Source of the DNA: Pseudomonas japonica
GTDB taxonomy: Bacteria; Pseudomonadota; Gammaproteobacteria; Pseudomonadales; Pseudomonadaceae
DNA: 56,926 nucleotides
Reading direction: 5' to 3'
Assembly: GCF_900188455.1 (NCBI RefSeq)
Contig: NZ_FZOL01000033.1
Location: 1 to 56,926, forward strand
A program made the translations under genes and the position numbers. Below, one piece after another: positions 17,437 through 26,385 of the stretch. Position 1 is the stretch's first letter. Each line of letters begins with the position of its first letter. The notes below the pieces were generated by a model, which saw only the letters and a list, made by a program, of their open reading frames with translations, ran no database searches and was not told the DNA's origin.

Positions 17437-19016
17437 GCACCGCGACCACCCGCTCCTATGCCGAGCTGCGCCAGCACCTGCTGGCCAGGCATGAACTCGC
17501 CCTGATCGATGTGCGCGAAGAAGCGCCCTTCGCCCTGGAGCACCCGCTTTTCGCGGCCAATATTCCTCTGTCGAAACTGGAGATCGAGATCTACCCGCGG
17601 GTGCCGCGCCGCGATACGCCGGTGACCGTCTATGACGACGGCGAAGGCCTCGCCGCGATCGCCGCCGAGCGCCTGCGGGCCCTGGGCTACAACGACGTGG
17701 CCGTGCTCGAGGGCGGCCTGGCCGGTTGGCGCGAGGCCGGTGGCGAGCTGTTCCGCGACGTCAATGTGCCGAGCAAGGCGTTCGGCGAACTGGTCGAGTC
17801 GCTGCGGCACACGCCGTCGCTGGCCGCCGAGGAAGTGCAGCAGTTGCTGGACGACAAGGCCGACGTGGTGGTGCTGGACGCCCGCCGTTTCGACGAATAC
17901 CAGACCATGAGCATCCCCGGCGGCATCAGCGTGCCGGGGGCCGAGCTGGTGCTGCGGGTCGCCGAGCTGGCACCGGACCCGGCGACCCGGGTCATCGTCA
18001 ACTGCGCCGGGCGCACGCGCAGCATCATCGGTACCCAGTCGCTGGTGAATGCCGGCATCCCCAACCCGGTGTCGGCGCTGCGCAACGGCACCATCGGCTG
18101 GACCCTGGCCGGGCAATCCCTGGCCCACGGGCAGGCGCAGCGCTTCGCCGAGGTCAGCGACAGCACCCGCGAGAATGCCGCCCAGCGCGCCCGCGCGGTA
18201 GCGGACAAGGCTGACGTGGCGCGGATCTCCAAGGAAGGGCTGCTCGCCTGGCAGGCGGAAACCGCGCGCACCACCTACCTGTTCGACGTGCGCACCCCCG
18301 AGGAGTACGCCAGCGGCCACCTCCCCGGCAGCCGCTCGACCCCGGGCGGGCAACTGGTGCAGGAGACCGACCACAACGCCAGCGTGCGTGGAGCGAGGAT
18401 CGTGCTGGTGGATGACGACGGCGTGCGCGCCAACATGAGCGCGTCGTGGCTGGCGCAGATGGGCTGGCAGGTGGCGGTGCTCGATGGCCTGGGTGTCGAC
18501 GACTTCAGCGAGACCGGCGACTGGCAGCCAGCGTTGCCGGAGCTGCCACAGCCGCCGGCGATCCAGGGCGAGCAGTTGCAGCAGTGGCTGGCCGCGGGCG
18601 ACACCGTGCTGCTGGATTTCACCACCAGCGCCAACTATGTGCAGCGGCATATCCCCGGCGCGCATTGGGCGATCCGTGCGCAGTTGGCTCAGGCCCTGGA
18701 GAAACTGCCGGTCGCCGAGCGTTATGTGGTGACCTGCGGCAGCAGCCTGCTGGCGCGCTTCGCCGCAGTGGACCTGGAGGCGCTGACACGCAAGCCGGTG
18801 TTCCTGCTGGAAGGCGGCACCGGCCGCTGGATCGCCGAGGGGCGCGCGCTGGAACAGGGCGAGACGCACCTGGCGGTGCCGCGCAGCGACCGTTATCGCC
18901 GGCCGTACGAAGGCACGGATAACCCGCGGGAAGCGATGCAGGGCTATCTGGACTGGGAGTTCGGCCTGGTGGCGCAGTTGGCACGGGATGGGACGCATGG
19001 GTTCTTCGTGATCTGA
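17433..19016 (+). CDS. Four-domain rhodanese-like sulfurtransferase
   Basis: 527 residues built from four tandem rhodanese domains of about 125 residues. At the active-site loop, domains 2 and 4 keep the catalytic cysteine (NCAGRTRS and TCGSSLLA). Domains 1 and 3 have aspartate instead (VYDDGEGL and LVDDDGVRAN), so active and inactive domains alternate. Active rhodaneses transfer sulfane sulfur to acceptors such as cyanide, sulfite or protein thiols. Translational coupling to the thiol dioxygenase suggests handling of sulfur released from 3-mercaptopropionate or its sulfinate. The domain count and Cys pattern are read directly; the physiological acceptor is unknown. Confidence 0.92.
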   Translation: MSTATTRSYAELRQHLLARHELALIDVREEAPFALEHPLFAANIPLSKLEIEIYPRVPRRDTPVTVYDDGEGLAAIAAERLRALGYNDVAVLEGGLAGWREAGGELFRDVNVPSKAFGELVESLRHTPSLAAEEVQQLLDDKADVVVLDARRFDEYQTMSIPGGISVPGAELVLRVAELAPDPATRVIVNCAGRTRSIIGTQSLVNAGIPNPVSALRNGTIGWTLAGQSLAHGQAQRFAEVSDSTRENAAQRARAVADKADVARISKEGLLAWQAETARTTYLFDVRTPEEYASGHLPGSRSTPGGQLVQETDHNASVRGARIVLVDDDGVRANMSASWLAQMGWQVAVLDGLGVDDFSETGDWQPALPELPQPPAIQGEQLQQWLAAGDTVLLDFTTSANYVQRHIPGAHWAIRAQLAQALEKLPVAERYVVTCGSSLLARFAAVDLEALTRKPVFLLEGGTGRWIAEGRALEQGETHLAVPRSDRYRRPYEGTDNPREAMQGYLDWEFGLVAQLARDGTHGFFVI

Positions 19017-19044
19017 AACCCCGAACTTACAAACGCCCCCCCTT

Positions 19045-19070
19045 GTAGGAGCGGATTTATCCGCTCCTAC
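19045..19070. repeat. Short palindrome resembling a single REP core
   Basis: A perfect hairpin with 11-bp arms GTAGGAGCGGA and TCCGCTCCTAC around a TTTA loop, just after the rhodanese stop. It shares GTAGGAGC with the type 1 REP ends, so it may be a solitary REP. It has no T-run and is not a convincing terminator. Confidence 0.6.
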
Positions 19071-19084
19071 CAGGAGGCCGCTGC

Positions 19085-19302
19085 GGCGCACATAACGCCT
19101 CGCAATAAAATTAAATAAATGCATATTCATAAAAAACAAAATTCAAAAAAAGAATAATATTCATATTCCAAAAAAGAATTTCCAATGAAATTCTTATAAA
19201 AATAAGATCAACCCCAGACGACCTCGTTCCCCTTCAAGAAAACCGGACAACCCCGCTGCACCCACACCCAGGGCCAGTGCCAGCTTCGATGGACCAAGCC
19301 GC
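19085..19302 (+). promoter_or_regulatory. AT-rich promoter/leader of the peptide-transporter operon
   Basis: About 130 bp (19095-19215) are strikingly AT-rich against the GC-rich surroundings, with repeated ATTCATA/ATATTC blocks and the dyad GAATA-A-TATTC. This is typical of a regulated promoter bound by a LysR-type or nucleoid protein. I could not fix a unique -35/-10 pair. It precedes a short open frame and then the binding-protein gene. Confidence 0.45.
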
Positions 19303-19404
19303 ATGCCCCGACACCTGCCTTTCAGTGCCCTGACCACCACCACGACTCAGTACGGCTTCCACCCGGGCGGCTACGGGTACGGCAAGATCGCCTACGACTT
19401 CTAA
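19303..19404 (+). CDS. Candidate 33-residue peptide, Tyr/Gly-rich
   Basis: An ATG-to-TAA frame encodes MPRHLPFSALTTTTTQYGFH followed by PGGYGYGKIAYDF. The C-terminal half has four tyrosines and five glycines with a conserved-looking GGYGYGK core, unlike random translation of GC-rich DNA. The ribosome site is weak (GGA). It ends 54 bp before the binding-protein gene, so it could be a leader peptide, a small secreted or modified peptide, or a regulatory upstream frame. A second overlapping frame at 19289-19333 encodes a 14-residue peptide with two cysteines. I do not recognise the family. Confidence 0.4.
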   Translation: MPRHLPFSALTTTTTQYGFHPGGYGYGKIAYDF

Positions 19405-19458
19405 GCCCATCCGGCCGCACCGCCGGGATGCGGTGCGGCCCTCACGGAGGACCCGCCC

Positions 19459-21087
19459 ATGCGACTGCAACGAACCCTGGCCAGCACGGCCATCCTGCTG
19501 GCCCTGGGCCTGACGCTCGCCGGCTGCAAGCCCGGCCAGGCCGATGCCCAGGCCGCCAGTACGCTGAAGATCGCCTTCTTCAGCGACAACACGCAGTTGG
19601 TCAGCATCGACCCGTTCCAGGTCTACTGGATCGAACACCGGGTGGTCCTGCGCAACGTGGTCGAGGCCCTGACCGACCAGGACCCGCAGAGCGGCCAGAT
19701 CATTCCCTGGCTGGCGCAGAGCTGGGAGATCAGCCCGGACGCCCGCGCGTACACCTTCCACCTGCGCCAGGGGGTGACCTTCAGCAACGGCGAGGTGTTC
19801 GACGCCCAGGCCGTGAAGACCGCCTTCGACAGCAACAAGGCCTTCGCCAGCGAAGTGCCGAGTGCCTTCGGCGCCACTTACCTGGCCGGCTACGACCACG
19901 CCGAGATCCTCGATCCGTACACCATCAGGCTGGTGCTGAACAAACCCAACGCCGGCTTCCTCCAGGCCACCTCCACCACCAACCTGTCGATCCTCGCCCC
20001 CGAGTCCTACCGCAAGAGCGCCAAGGAGCGCTCCCTCGGCGCGGTGATCGGCAGCGGGCCATTCAAGATCGAGCACTACACCCCGGAAAGCGGCCTGCGC
20101 CTGGTGCGGCGCGAAGGCTATGCCTGGGCCTCGGCCAACGTGCAGAACAAGGGCGAGGCGCACCTGGCCGCCATCGAGGTCAGCTACGTACCCGAGGAAA
20201 GCGTGCGCAACGGCCTGTTCCTGCAGGGCAAGGTGGATATCCTCTGGCCGCGGGTGCCGTTCTCCGAAGTCGACCTGCAACTGTTCCAGCGCAATGCCGC
20301 GACCATCCAGAGCCGCTCCCTGCCGGGCCCGGCGTGGAACCTCTACCCCAACACCCGCGACCAGCGCATCCTCGGCGACCACAACGTGCGCCTGGCCCTG
20401 CTCAAGGCCATCGACCGCAAGAGCTACGCCAGCACCGTGTACAACGCCGAGTTCCCGGTGGTCGACGGGGTGTACGACGTGACCACGCCGTTCTTCCGCA
20501 GCCAGGGCGACAAGCTGGCCTACGACCCGCAGGGCGCGGCGCAACTGCTCGACGCCGCCGGCTGGACCCTCGGCCCGGACAACTACCGCTACAAGGACGG
20601 CAAGCGCCTGACCCTGGTCTACAGCCTGGCCGGCAAGGAAACCCCCGGCGACGTGCTGATCCAGGACCAACTGCGCAAGGTCGGCATCGAGCTCAAGCTG
20701 CGCGTGCAGACCACCGCCGAGTGGGCCGCGGCCAATGCCGCCGGCAACTACGACCTGACCTACACCTACATGACCCGCGCCGACCCGATCGTCCTGCAGA
20801 GCGTCCTCGATCCGCGCAGCGCCAACAGCTCGACCCTGGCCACCAACACCTACGCCCCGGCCGTGCTGCCCCAGGCGCAGAACCTGTTCGACGCCGGCCT
20901 CACCGCCACCACGCCCGGCCAGCGCGCCGATGCCTACGGCCAGTTGCAGGACCTGCTGATCGACCAGGGTTCGGCGATCCCGGTGTATGAGCGGGTCTGG
21001 CAGGCGGCGACGTCGCCACGGGTGCGCAACTTCCGCTGGAGCGCCGAAGGCTTCGCCTTCCTCAACGACATCGAGGTCAAGCCATGA
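19459..21087 (+). CDS. Peptide-type ABC transporter, periplasmic binding lipoprotein (SBP_bac_5)
   Basis: 542 residues with a lipoprotein signal peptide: hydrophobic stretch, then LTLAGC with the lipid-attached Cys at 23. The mature part has the DppA/OppA/NikA pattern: a RNVVEALTDQDPQSGQIIPWLAQSWEISPDARAYTFHLRQGVTFSNGE-like region, GSGPFKIEHYTP and VRLALLKAIDRK. Proteins of this family bind di- or oligopeptides, nickel or opines. The neighbouring thiol dioxygenase and rhodanese leave open a sulfur-containing ligand such as a glutathione-related peptide. It heads a five-part transporter (binding protein, two permeases, double ATPase). Confidence 0.9.
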   Translation: MRLQRTLASTAILLALGLTLAGCKPGQADAQAASTLKIAFFSDNTQLVSIDPFQVYWIEHRVVLRNVVEALTDQDPQSGQIIPWLAQSWEISPDARAYTFHLRQGVTFSNGEVFDAQAVKTAFDSNKAFASEVPSAFGATYLAGYDHAEILDPYTIRLVLNKPNAGFLQATSTTNLSILAPESYRKSAKERSLGAVIGSGPFKIEHYTPESGLRLVRREGYAWASANVQNKGEAHLAAIEVSYVPEESVRNGLFLQGKVDILWPRVPFSEVDLQLFQRNAATIQSRSLPGPAWNLYPNTRDQRILGDHNVRLALLKAIDRKSYASTVYNAEFPVVDGVYDVTTPFFRSQGDKLAYDPQGAAQLLDAAGWTLGPDNYRYKDGKRLTLVYSLAGKETPGDVLIQDQLRKVGIELKLRVQTTAEWAAANAAGNYDLTYTYMTRADPIVLQSVLDPRSANSSTLATNTYAPAVLPQAQNLFDAGLTATTPGQRADAYGQLQDLLIDQGSAIPVYERVWQAATSPRVRNFRWSAEGFAFLNDIEVKP

Positions 21088-22034
21088 GCCGCTACCTGCT
21101 CGGCCGCATCGCCCAGGCCGCGCTGGTGCTGTGGGGCGCGTACAGCATCACCTATTTCATCCTCTACCTGCTGCCGGGTGATCCGCTGAGCATCATGCTC
21201 AGCGCCTCGGGCATGGAGATCGATGCGCTGTCGCCCGAGCAACTGGCCAGGGCGCGGGTCTACTACGGCCTCGACCAGGGTCTGCTGGAGCGCTATGTCG
21301 ACCTGCTCCTGGGTGTGCTGCAGGGCGACCTCGGCCAGTCGCTGACCCTCAATCGCCCGGTCACCGAGATCCTTGCCGAGCGCCTGCCGCAGACCCTGAG
21401 CCTGGCCGGCCTGGCCATCGTCCTGTCGCTGATCGGCGGGGTCGGCCTGGCCTATGTGGCCGCCTACGTGCGCTGGCAGCCGCTCAAGGTGTTTCTCGCG
21501 CGCCTGCCGGCCCTGGGCTTTTCCGTGCCGGTGTTCTGGATGGGTCTGCTGCTGATCCAGATCTTCGCCTTCGGCCTGGGCTGGTTCCCGGCCACCGGCA
21601 GCGTCGGCTTCGACAGCCTGGTGCTGCCGGCGGTGACCCTGGCCATTCCCAGCGCCGCGGTGTACGCCCAGGTGCTGCAGCGCGGTTTCCAGGATGTCTG
21701 GCGCGAGCCCTATATCGCCACCGCCTGGGCCAAGGGCCTGAGCCGTGCCCAGGTCCAGGCGCGCCATGCGTTTCGCAATGCCGCCCTGCCGCTGCTGACC
21801 CTGATCGGCCTGCAGGTGGGCAACACGGTGTCCGGGGCGGTGCTGGTGGAAACCATCTTCGCCCGCAACGGCGTCGGCCGCCTGGTCCAGGAAGCCGTGC
21901 TGCGCCAGGACATTCCCCTGGTGCTGGCGGTGGTCACGGTGTCCGCCGCCGCCTTCGTGCTGGTCAACCTGCTGGTGGACCTGCTCTATCCGATTCTCGA
22001 TCCGCGCATTACCCATGCGCCCAAGGTGAGCTGA
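21084..22034 (+). CDS. Peptide-type ABC transporter permease (DppB family)
   Basis: 316 residues, six membrane helices; the start overlaps the previous stop (ATGA). The N-terminal LLGRIAQAALVLWGAYSITYFILYLLPGDP segment ends in the LLPGDP motif diagnostic of DppB/OppB permeases. The C-terminal EAA loop appears as YIATAWAKGLSRAQVQARHAFRNA and couples to the ATPase. Normal length. Confidence 0.93.
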   Translation: MSRYLLGRIAQAALVLWGAYSITYFILYLLPGDPLSIMLSASGMEIDALSPEQLARARVYYGLDQGLLERYVDLLLGVLQGDLGQSLTLNRPVTEILAERLPQTLSLAGLAIVLSLIGGVGLAYVAAYVRWQPLKVFLARLPALGFSVPVFWMGLLLIQIFAFGLGWFPATGSVGFDSLVLPAVTLAIPSAAVYAQVLQRGFQDVWREPYIATAWAKGLSRAQVQARHAFRNAALPLLTLIGLQVGNTVSGAVLVETIFARNGVGRLVQEAVLRQDIPLVLAVVTVSAAAFVLVNLLVDLLYPILDPRITHAPKVS

Positions 22035-22035
22035 G

Positions 22036-22929
22036 ATGACCGTCCTGCACCGCCGTCTTGTCCGTGCCCTGCCCGTCAACGACGCCTGGCGTCCGCGGCG
22101 CCGCCTGCAACGCCTGCGGGACCAGGCCGGACCGCTGCTGCGCCGGCCCGGCTTCGTGCTGGCGCTGGTCCTGGTGCTGTTCACCCTGGTCGCCGCGCTG
22201 GCGCCCTGGCTGTTCACCCAGCTCGATCCCTACGCCACCCAGCCTTCGGCCAAACTGCTGCCGCCCAGCCTCGGCCACTGGTTCGGTACCGATGAACTGG
22301 GGCGCGATCTCTACACCCGGGTCCTCTACGGCGCGCGCCTGTCGGTGGAAGCGGCCCTGCTCGCGGTGGGCCTGGCCCTGGTCTGCGGCCTGGGCCTGGG
22401 CATCGTCTCGGGCTTCGTCGGTGGGCGCCTGGACGCGGTGATCATGCGCCTGGTCGATGTACTGCTGGCCCTGCCCGGGCTGCTGCTGGCCCTGGCCATC
22501 GTCACCGCCATCGGCTTCGGCACCCTTCCGGTGGCGATTGCCGTGGGCGTCGGGATCATCCCCGGCTTCGCCCGGACCACTCGCGCCGAGGTGCTGCGGA
22601 TCAAGACCCTGCCCTATGTCGAGGCCGCGCGCCTGGGCGGGGCCAGCTGGGGGCGCACCTTGCTGCGCCATGTCCTGCCCAATGCCTGGGGGCCGGTGGC
22701 GGTGCTCGCCACCCTGGATATCGGCGCGGCGATCCTCGCCACCGCCGGCCTCAGCTTTCTCGGTTTCGGCGCCGCGCCGCCGGCGGCGGAATGGGGCACG
22801 CTGATCGCCAACGGCCGCCACTTCCTGATCACCGCGCCCTGGGTCTCGCTGCTGCCGGGACTGTTCCTGGTGCTGGTGGTGTTCAGCCTCAACCATATCG
22901 CTCGCACCTTCGAGGAAAACCAGCGATGA
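22036..22929 (+). CDS. Peptide-type ABC transporter permease (DppC family)
   Basis: 297 residues, starting one base after the DppB stop. An N-terminal cytoplasmic tail is followed by the DppC-type HWFGTDELGRDLYTRVLYGAR motif (conserved GTDxxGRD) and the EAA loop YVEAARLGGASWGRTLLRHVLPN. It forms the second half of the membrane channel. The stop overlaps the ATPase start. Confidence 0.93.
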   Translation: MTVLHRRLVRALPVNDAWRPRRRLQRLRDQAGPLLRRPGFVLALVLVLFTLVAALAPWLFTQLDPYATQPSAKLLPPSLGHWFGTDELGRDLYTRVLYGARLSVEAALLAVGLALVCGLGLGIVSGFVGGRLDAVIMRLVDVLLALPGLLLALAIVTAIGFGTLPVAIAVGVGIIPGFARTTRAEVLRIKTLPYVEAARLGGASWGRTLLRHVLPNAWGPVAVLATLDIGAAILATAGLSFLGFGAAPPAAEWGTLIANGRHFLITAPWVSLLPGLFLVLVVFSLNHIARTFEENQR

Positions 22930-24530
22930 GCCGCCTGATCGATGTCGAGGACCTGAAGGTCAGCTACCGCAGCGCCGGGCGCGTCACCGAGGCGGTGCGC
23001 GGCGTCAGTTTCCACCTCGATCCGGGCGAGACCCTGGCCATTGTCGGCGAGTCCGGCTCGGGCAAGACCACGATCGCCAGTGCCCTGCTCGGCCTGCTGC
23101 CGGTGACCGCGCGCATCGACGGCGGGCGCCTGGCCGTGGCCGGGCAGGACATCAGCCATGCCAGCGAACGCAGCAAGCAGCGCCTGCGCGGACGGGTGGT
23201 CGGCCTGGTCCCGCAGGACCCGATGGTCAGCCTCAACCCGACCCTGAGCATCGGCAAGCAGATCGGCGAAAGCCTGATTCTGCGCCACGGCCGGCGCTAT
23301 CCGGGGCTGGATGCCGATGTCCTGGAGCTGCTGCAGCAGGTCGGCATCGACAACCCGGCCCTGCGCGCCGCGCAGTATCCCCATGAGCTGTCCGGCGGCA
23401 TGCGCCAGCGCGTGCTGATCGCCATCGCCCTGGCGGGCGAGCCGCAACTGATCATCGCCGACGAGCCCACCAGCGCCCTCGACGTGACGGTGCAGAAGCG
23501 CATCCTCGATCATCTGGAACAACTGGTGAAAGCCCGCGGCATCGCCCTGCTGATCATCACCCACGACCTTGGCGTGGCCGCCGACCGCGCCGACCGGGTG
23601 CTGGTGATGCGTCAGGGCGAGGTGGTGGAAAGCGGTGTAGCACGGGAGGTACTGTCGGCGCCCACGCATGCCTATACTCGCGACCTGCTGGCGGCCGCGC
23701 CGGCCTTTGGCGAGACCCCGCGGCCGTTACCCGTGGCGATCACCGGCAAGAAACCGCTGCTCAGCTTCCAGGGCGTCGGCAAGGCCTTCAGCCTGCCCCA
23801 GGGCCACAGTTTCCAGGCCTTGCAGGGCCTCAGCCTGGAGGTCTATCCGGGCCAGACCCTGGCCATCGTCGGCGAATCGGGTTCGGGCAAGAGCACCAGC
23901 CTGCGCATCGCCCTCGGCCTGGAACAGCCCAGCAGCGGGCAGGTGCGCTTCGCCGGGCAGGACATCGGCAAGCTGACCTGGAAGCAGTTCAGACCGCTGC
24001 GCCAGCGCATGCAACTGGTGCAGCAGAACCCGTTCGCCGCCCTCGATCCGCGTTTCAGCATCTACCAGAGCGTGGTCGAGCCGCTGGTGTCCTTCGGCCT
24101 GCTCAAGGGCCGCGAACTGGAACAGGCCGCGCGGCGCCTGATGGAGCAGGTGCAGTTGCCGGCGAGTTACCTGGATCGGCTGCCGCGTGAGCTGTCCGGC
24201 GGGCAGCGCCAGCGCGTGGCGATCGCCCGGGCCCTGGCCTTGCAGCCGGACCTGTTGCTGCTGGACGAGCCGGTGTCGGCGCTGGATGTGTCGGTGCAGG
24301 CGCAGATTCTCGATCTGCTGCGGGAATTGCAGGCGGAGCTGGGGGTGGCCTATGTGCTGGTGTCCCACGACCTGGCGGTGGTGGCCAGCCTGGCGCACCA
24401 GGTGGTGGTGCTGAAGCAGGGGCAGGTGGTGGAACAGGGGGAGGCGCGGCAGGTGCTGGAGCAACCGCGGGAGGCGTATACCCGGGAATTGCTGGAGGCG
24501 GTGCCGGGGAGGCGGCTGGCAGTGGCTTGA
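22926..24530 (+). CDS. Duplicated ABC ATPase (DppD-DppF fusion)
   Basis: 534 residues from ATG 22926 (overlap ATGA). Two complete nucleotide-binding domains: the first has GESGSGKTT, LSGGMRQR and LIIADEPTSALD; the second has GESGSGKST, LSGGQRQR and LLLLDEPVSALD. The linker lies near residues 260-275. The arrangement resembles YejF or GsiA, which energise peptide or glutathione uptake. The first domain lacks the long C-terminal oligopeptide signature usually found on separate DppD proteins. Confidence 0.93.
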   Translation: MSRLIDVEDLKVSYRSAGRVTEAVRGVSFHLDPGETLAIVGESGSGKTTIASALLGLLPVTARIDGGRLAVAGQDISHASERSKQRLRGRVVGLVPQDPMVSLNPTLSIGKQIGESLILRHGRRYPGLDADVLELLQQVGIDNPALRAAQYPHELSGGMRQRVLIAIALAGEPQLIIADEPTSALDVTVQKRILDHLEQLVKARGIALLIITHDLGVAADRADRVLVMRQGEVVESGVAREVLSAPTHAYTRDLLAAAPAFGETPRPLPVAITGKKPLLSFQGVGKAFSLPQGHSFQALQGLSLEVYPGQTLAIVGESGSGKSTSLRIALGLEQPSSGQVRFAGQDIGKLTWKQFRPLRQRMQLVQQNPFAALDPRFSIYQSVVEPLVSFGLLKGRELEQAARRLMEQVQLPASYLDRLPRELSGGQRQRVAIARALALQPDLLLLDEPVSALDVSVQAQILDLLRELQAELGVAYVLVSHDLAVVASLAHQVVVLKQGQVVEQGEARQVLEQPREAYTRELLEAVPGRRLAVA

Positions 24531-24539
24531 ATTACTGCT

Positions 24540-24977
24540 GTGCCTGCCTCAAGCCTTGCAGCGCCCTCCAGATCGAGCGCCGCCCGCGCGGCGCATCGCT
24601 GTGCATGACGATGCTCTTCTAGCGTCCTTGAGATCGAGCGCCGTCCACACGGCGCTTCGCGAGCAAGCTCGCTCCCACAGTTTGTTGCAACGCGCCATGG
24701 CCTGTGGGATTTGAGTTGTCAGCCCTTGGTGCTTGGCGATTTATTGCGGGGAGTCTCTTGGGCCCGACTTGATATCGCGTCGTGCAAACAAGGCGGTCAA
24801 TGGCGGTCTATCAGACATAGGTTCGTTGCAACAAACTGTGGGAGCGAGCTTGCTCGCGAAGCGCCGTGCGGACGGCGCTCGATCTTGAGGGCGCTGGAAG
24901 AGTGTCGCCATGCACTGCGATGCGCCGCGCGGGCGGCGCTCGATCTTCAGAGCGCTGCAAGACTCAAGACAGGCACC
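24540..24977. repeat. Nested-palindrome composite repeat, copy A
   Basis: A 438-bp imperfect inverted repeat. Outer arms run from TGTGCCTGCCTCAAGCCTTG to the complementary CAAGACTCAAGACAGGCACC. Each arm holds two REP-like modules built on GATCGAGCGCCG and a GAGCAAGCTCGCTCCCACAG block. In the centre is a non-palindromic core of about 140 bp (24685-24830) bounded by TTGTTGCAACG and CGTTGCAACAA. A related core occurs at 50609-50923 in the opposite orientation. This fills the gap between the transporter and sodC; I see no gene in it. Confidence 0.85.
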
Positions 24978-25059
24978 TGGCGGCCTTGATGCGGCCCCCC
25001 GACAAGCCTTCGAAGATGTGTAGATACCCATGCAGCGATGAGGCCAGAATGATCGAAAC

Positions 25060-25089
25060 AAAAATCCCGGCCAGATGACCGGGATTTTT
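25060..25089. terminator. Bidirectional rho-independent terminator
   Basis: Stem AAAAATCCCGG/CCGGGATTTTT around CCAGATGA, with an A-run on one side and a T-run on the other, so it can end transcription from both directions. It lies 17 bp after the sodC stop and is the natural sodC terminator. Confidence 0.85.
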
Positions 25090-25105
25090 CATGTTCAAGC
25101 CGGAC

Positions 25106-25633
25106 TTACTTGATCACCCCACAGGCAAACCGCGCCGCCCCGCCACCCAGCGGTGCCGGGTGATCGGAATGGTTGTCGCCACCGGCATGGATCATCAGCG
25201 CATGGCCCTTGAGGTCATCCAGCTTCTTGATCTTCGGCGCCAGCAGCGGCTGCGCGGCCTTGCCGTCGGCGGTGACGATCAGCGCCGGCAGGTCGCCCAT
25301 GTGACCGCCGTCATCCCACGGGAAGCTGTGCTTGCCGGTGTTCTTCGGATCCCAGTGCCCGCCGGCACCACCCGCCGGTACCGGCTTGCCATCGACCTCG
25401 GTCGGCGCGCAGCTCGGATTGGCGTGCACATGAAAACCGTGCACGCCCGCGGCCACGCCGCTCAGCTCGGGGGTGAACACCGCGCCATAGGGGCTCTCGG
25501 TGATGGTGACGAAGCCGACACTCTTGCCCTCGCCCTGGGCGGTGGCTTCCTTGAGTTCGACCTTGAGCGAGTCCGCTGCCTGCACGGCGGCGCTGGCACA
25601 CAGGGCAACGGACAGGGCAATCCACTTTTTCAT
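25106..25633 (-). CDS. sodC: Periplasmic Cu/Zn superoxide dismutase
   Basis: 175 residues with a 19-residue signal peptide (MKKWIALSVALCASAAVQA). Copper ligands are in HGFHVHANPSC and the late IHAGGDNHSD; zinc ligands include GGHWDP and HMGDLP; the disulfide cysteines are in NPSC and RFACGV. It removes superoxide in the periplasm. It is a monocistronic leftward gene with its own terminator. Sequence and length are ordinary for bacterial SodC. Confidence 0.96.
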   Translation of the reverse strand: MKKWIALSVALCASAAVQAADSLKVELKEATAQGEGKSVGFVTITESPYGAVFTPELSGVAAGVHGFHVHANPSCAPTEVDGKPVPAGGAGGHWDPKNTGKHSFPWDDGGHMGDLPALIVTADGKAAQPLLAPKIKKLDDLKGHALMIHAGGDNHSDHPAPLGGGAARFACGVIK

Positions 25634-25778
25634 GAGGTACGTTCCTTATATCGCGGGAAATCGGCTGTAGAGCTTAGACAAAACCCGGACCGGCTTCGAA
25701 TGAAAATCAGTCTCGGCAACATCAGGCAACAGCTCTGCCACCAAGGTTCCCACAACGTCCGTGTGAAGCCTGAAGTCT

Positions 25779-26264
25779 TTACTGCGGCACCGGCAACCGG
25801 GTCACGGCCTTCAACTCACGCAACGCCAGGCTCGACTGGATCGAGACGATCCCCGGCTGGCGCCGCAGCACCTCCTCGACGAAACGTCCGTAACTCTCCA
25901 GGTCGGTCGCCACCACCGTGAGCATGTAGTCCGCCTCCCCCGTCACCTTGTGGCAGGTCAGCACCTGCGGCAGGCCAAGCACGGCCCGCTCGAACTCGTC
26001 CGGGGCATTGTCCGAAACCTTGCCGAAGCGCACCTGGGCGAAAGCCAGCACGTCGTAGCCCAGTTTGCGTCGGTCCAGATTGGCCTGGTAATCGCGGATG
26101 ATGCCCAGTTCCTCCAGGCGCTTGCGCCGCCGCCAGCACGGTGTCACCGACATCGAAAGGCGCTCGCCCAGGGCCGCGCTGGACAACGTCCCATCGTCCT
26201 GCAGCAGCCCCAGCAAGGTACGGTCGACACCGTCCAGCGAATCGAAAGCACGGTCTTTGCTCAT
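25779..26264 (-). CDS. Lrp/AsnC-family transcriptional regulator
   Basis: 161 residues: N-terminal HTH (LDGVDRTLLGLLQDDGTLSSAALGERLSMSVTPCWRRRKRLEE, with the Lrp-typical SVTPCWRR recognition helix) and a C-terminal RAM ligand domain (VLTCHKVTGEADYMLTVVATDLESY). It is divergent from the acetylpolyamine amidohydrolase gene with about 120 bp between them. It probably controls that gene and the following permease, responding to an amino acid or related metabolite. Target and effector are inferred from position only. Confidence 0.92.
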   Translation of the reverse strand: MSKDRAFDSLDGVDRTLLGLLQDDGTLSSAALGERLSMSVTPCWRRRKRLEELGIIRDYQANLDRRKLGYDVLAFAQVRFGKVSDNAPDEFERAVLGLPQVLTCHKVTGEADYMLTVVATDLESYGRFVEEVLRRQPGIVSIQSSLALRELKAVTRLPVPQ

Positions 26265-26385
26265 ATACCAAACCCACGAAAATGATTTTGCTCACTTAAC
26301 CGGATTGAACGGCAATAAAGCAAAACAATTTCCACCTTGCAGCGCGAAAATCGTCCTCACAACAACACCACGAGAGGACACCCGT

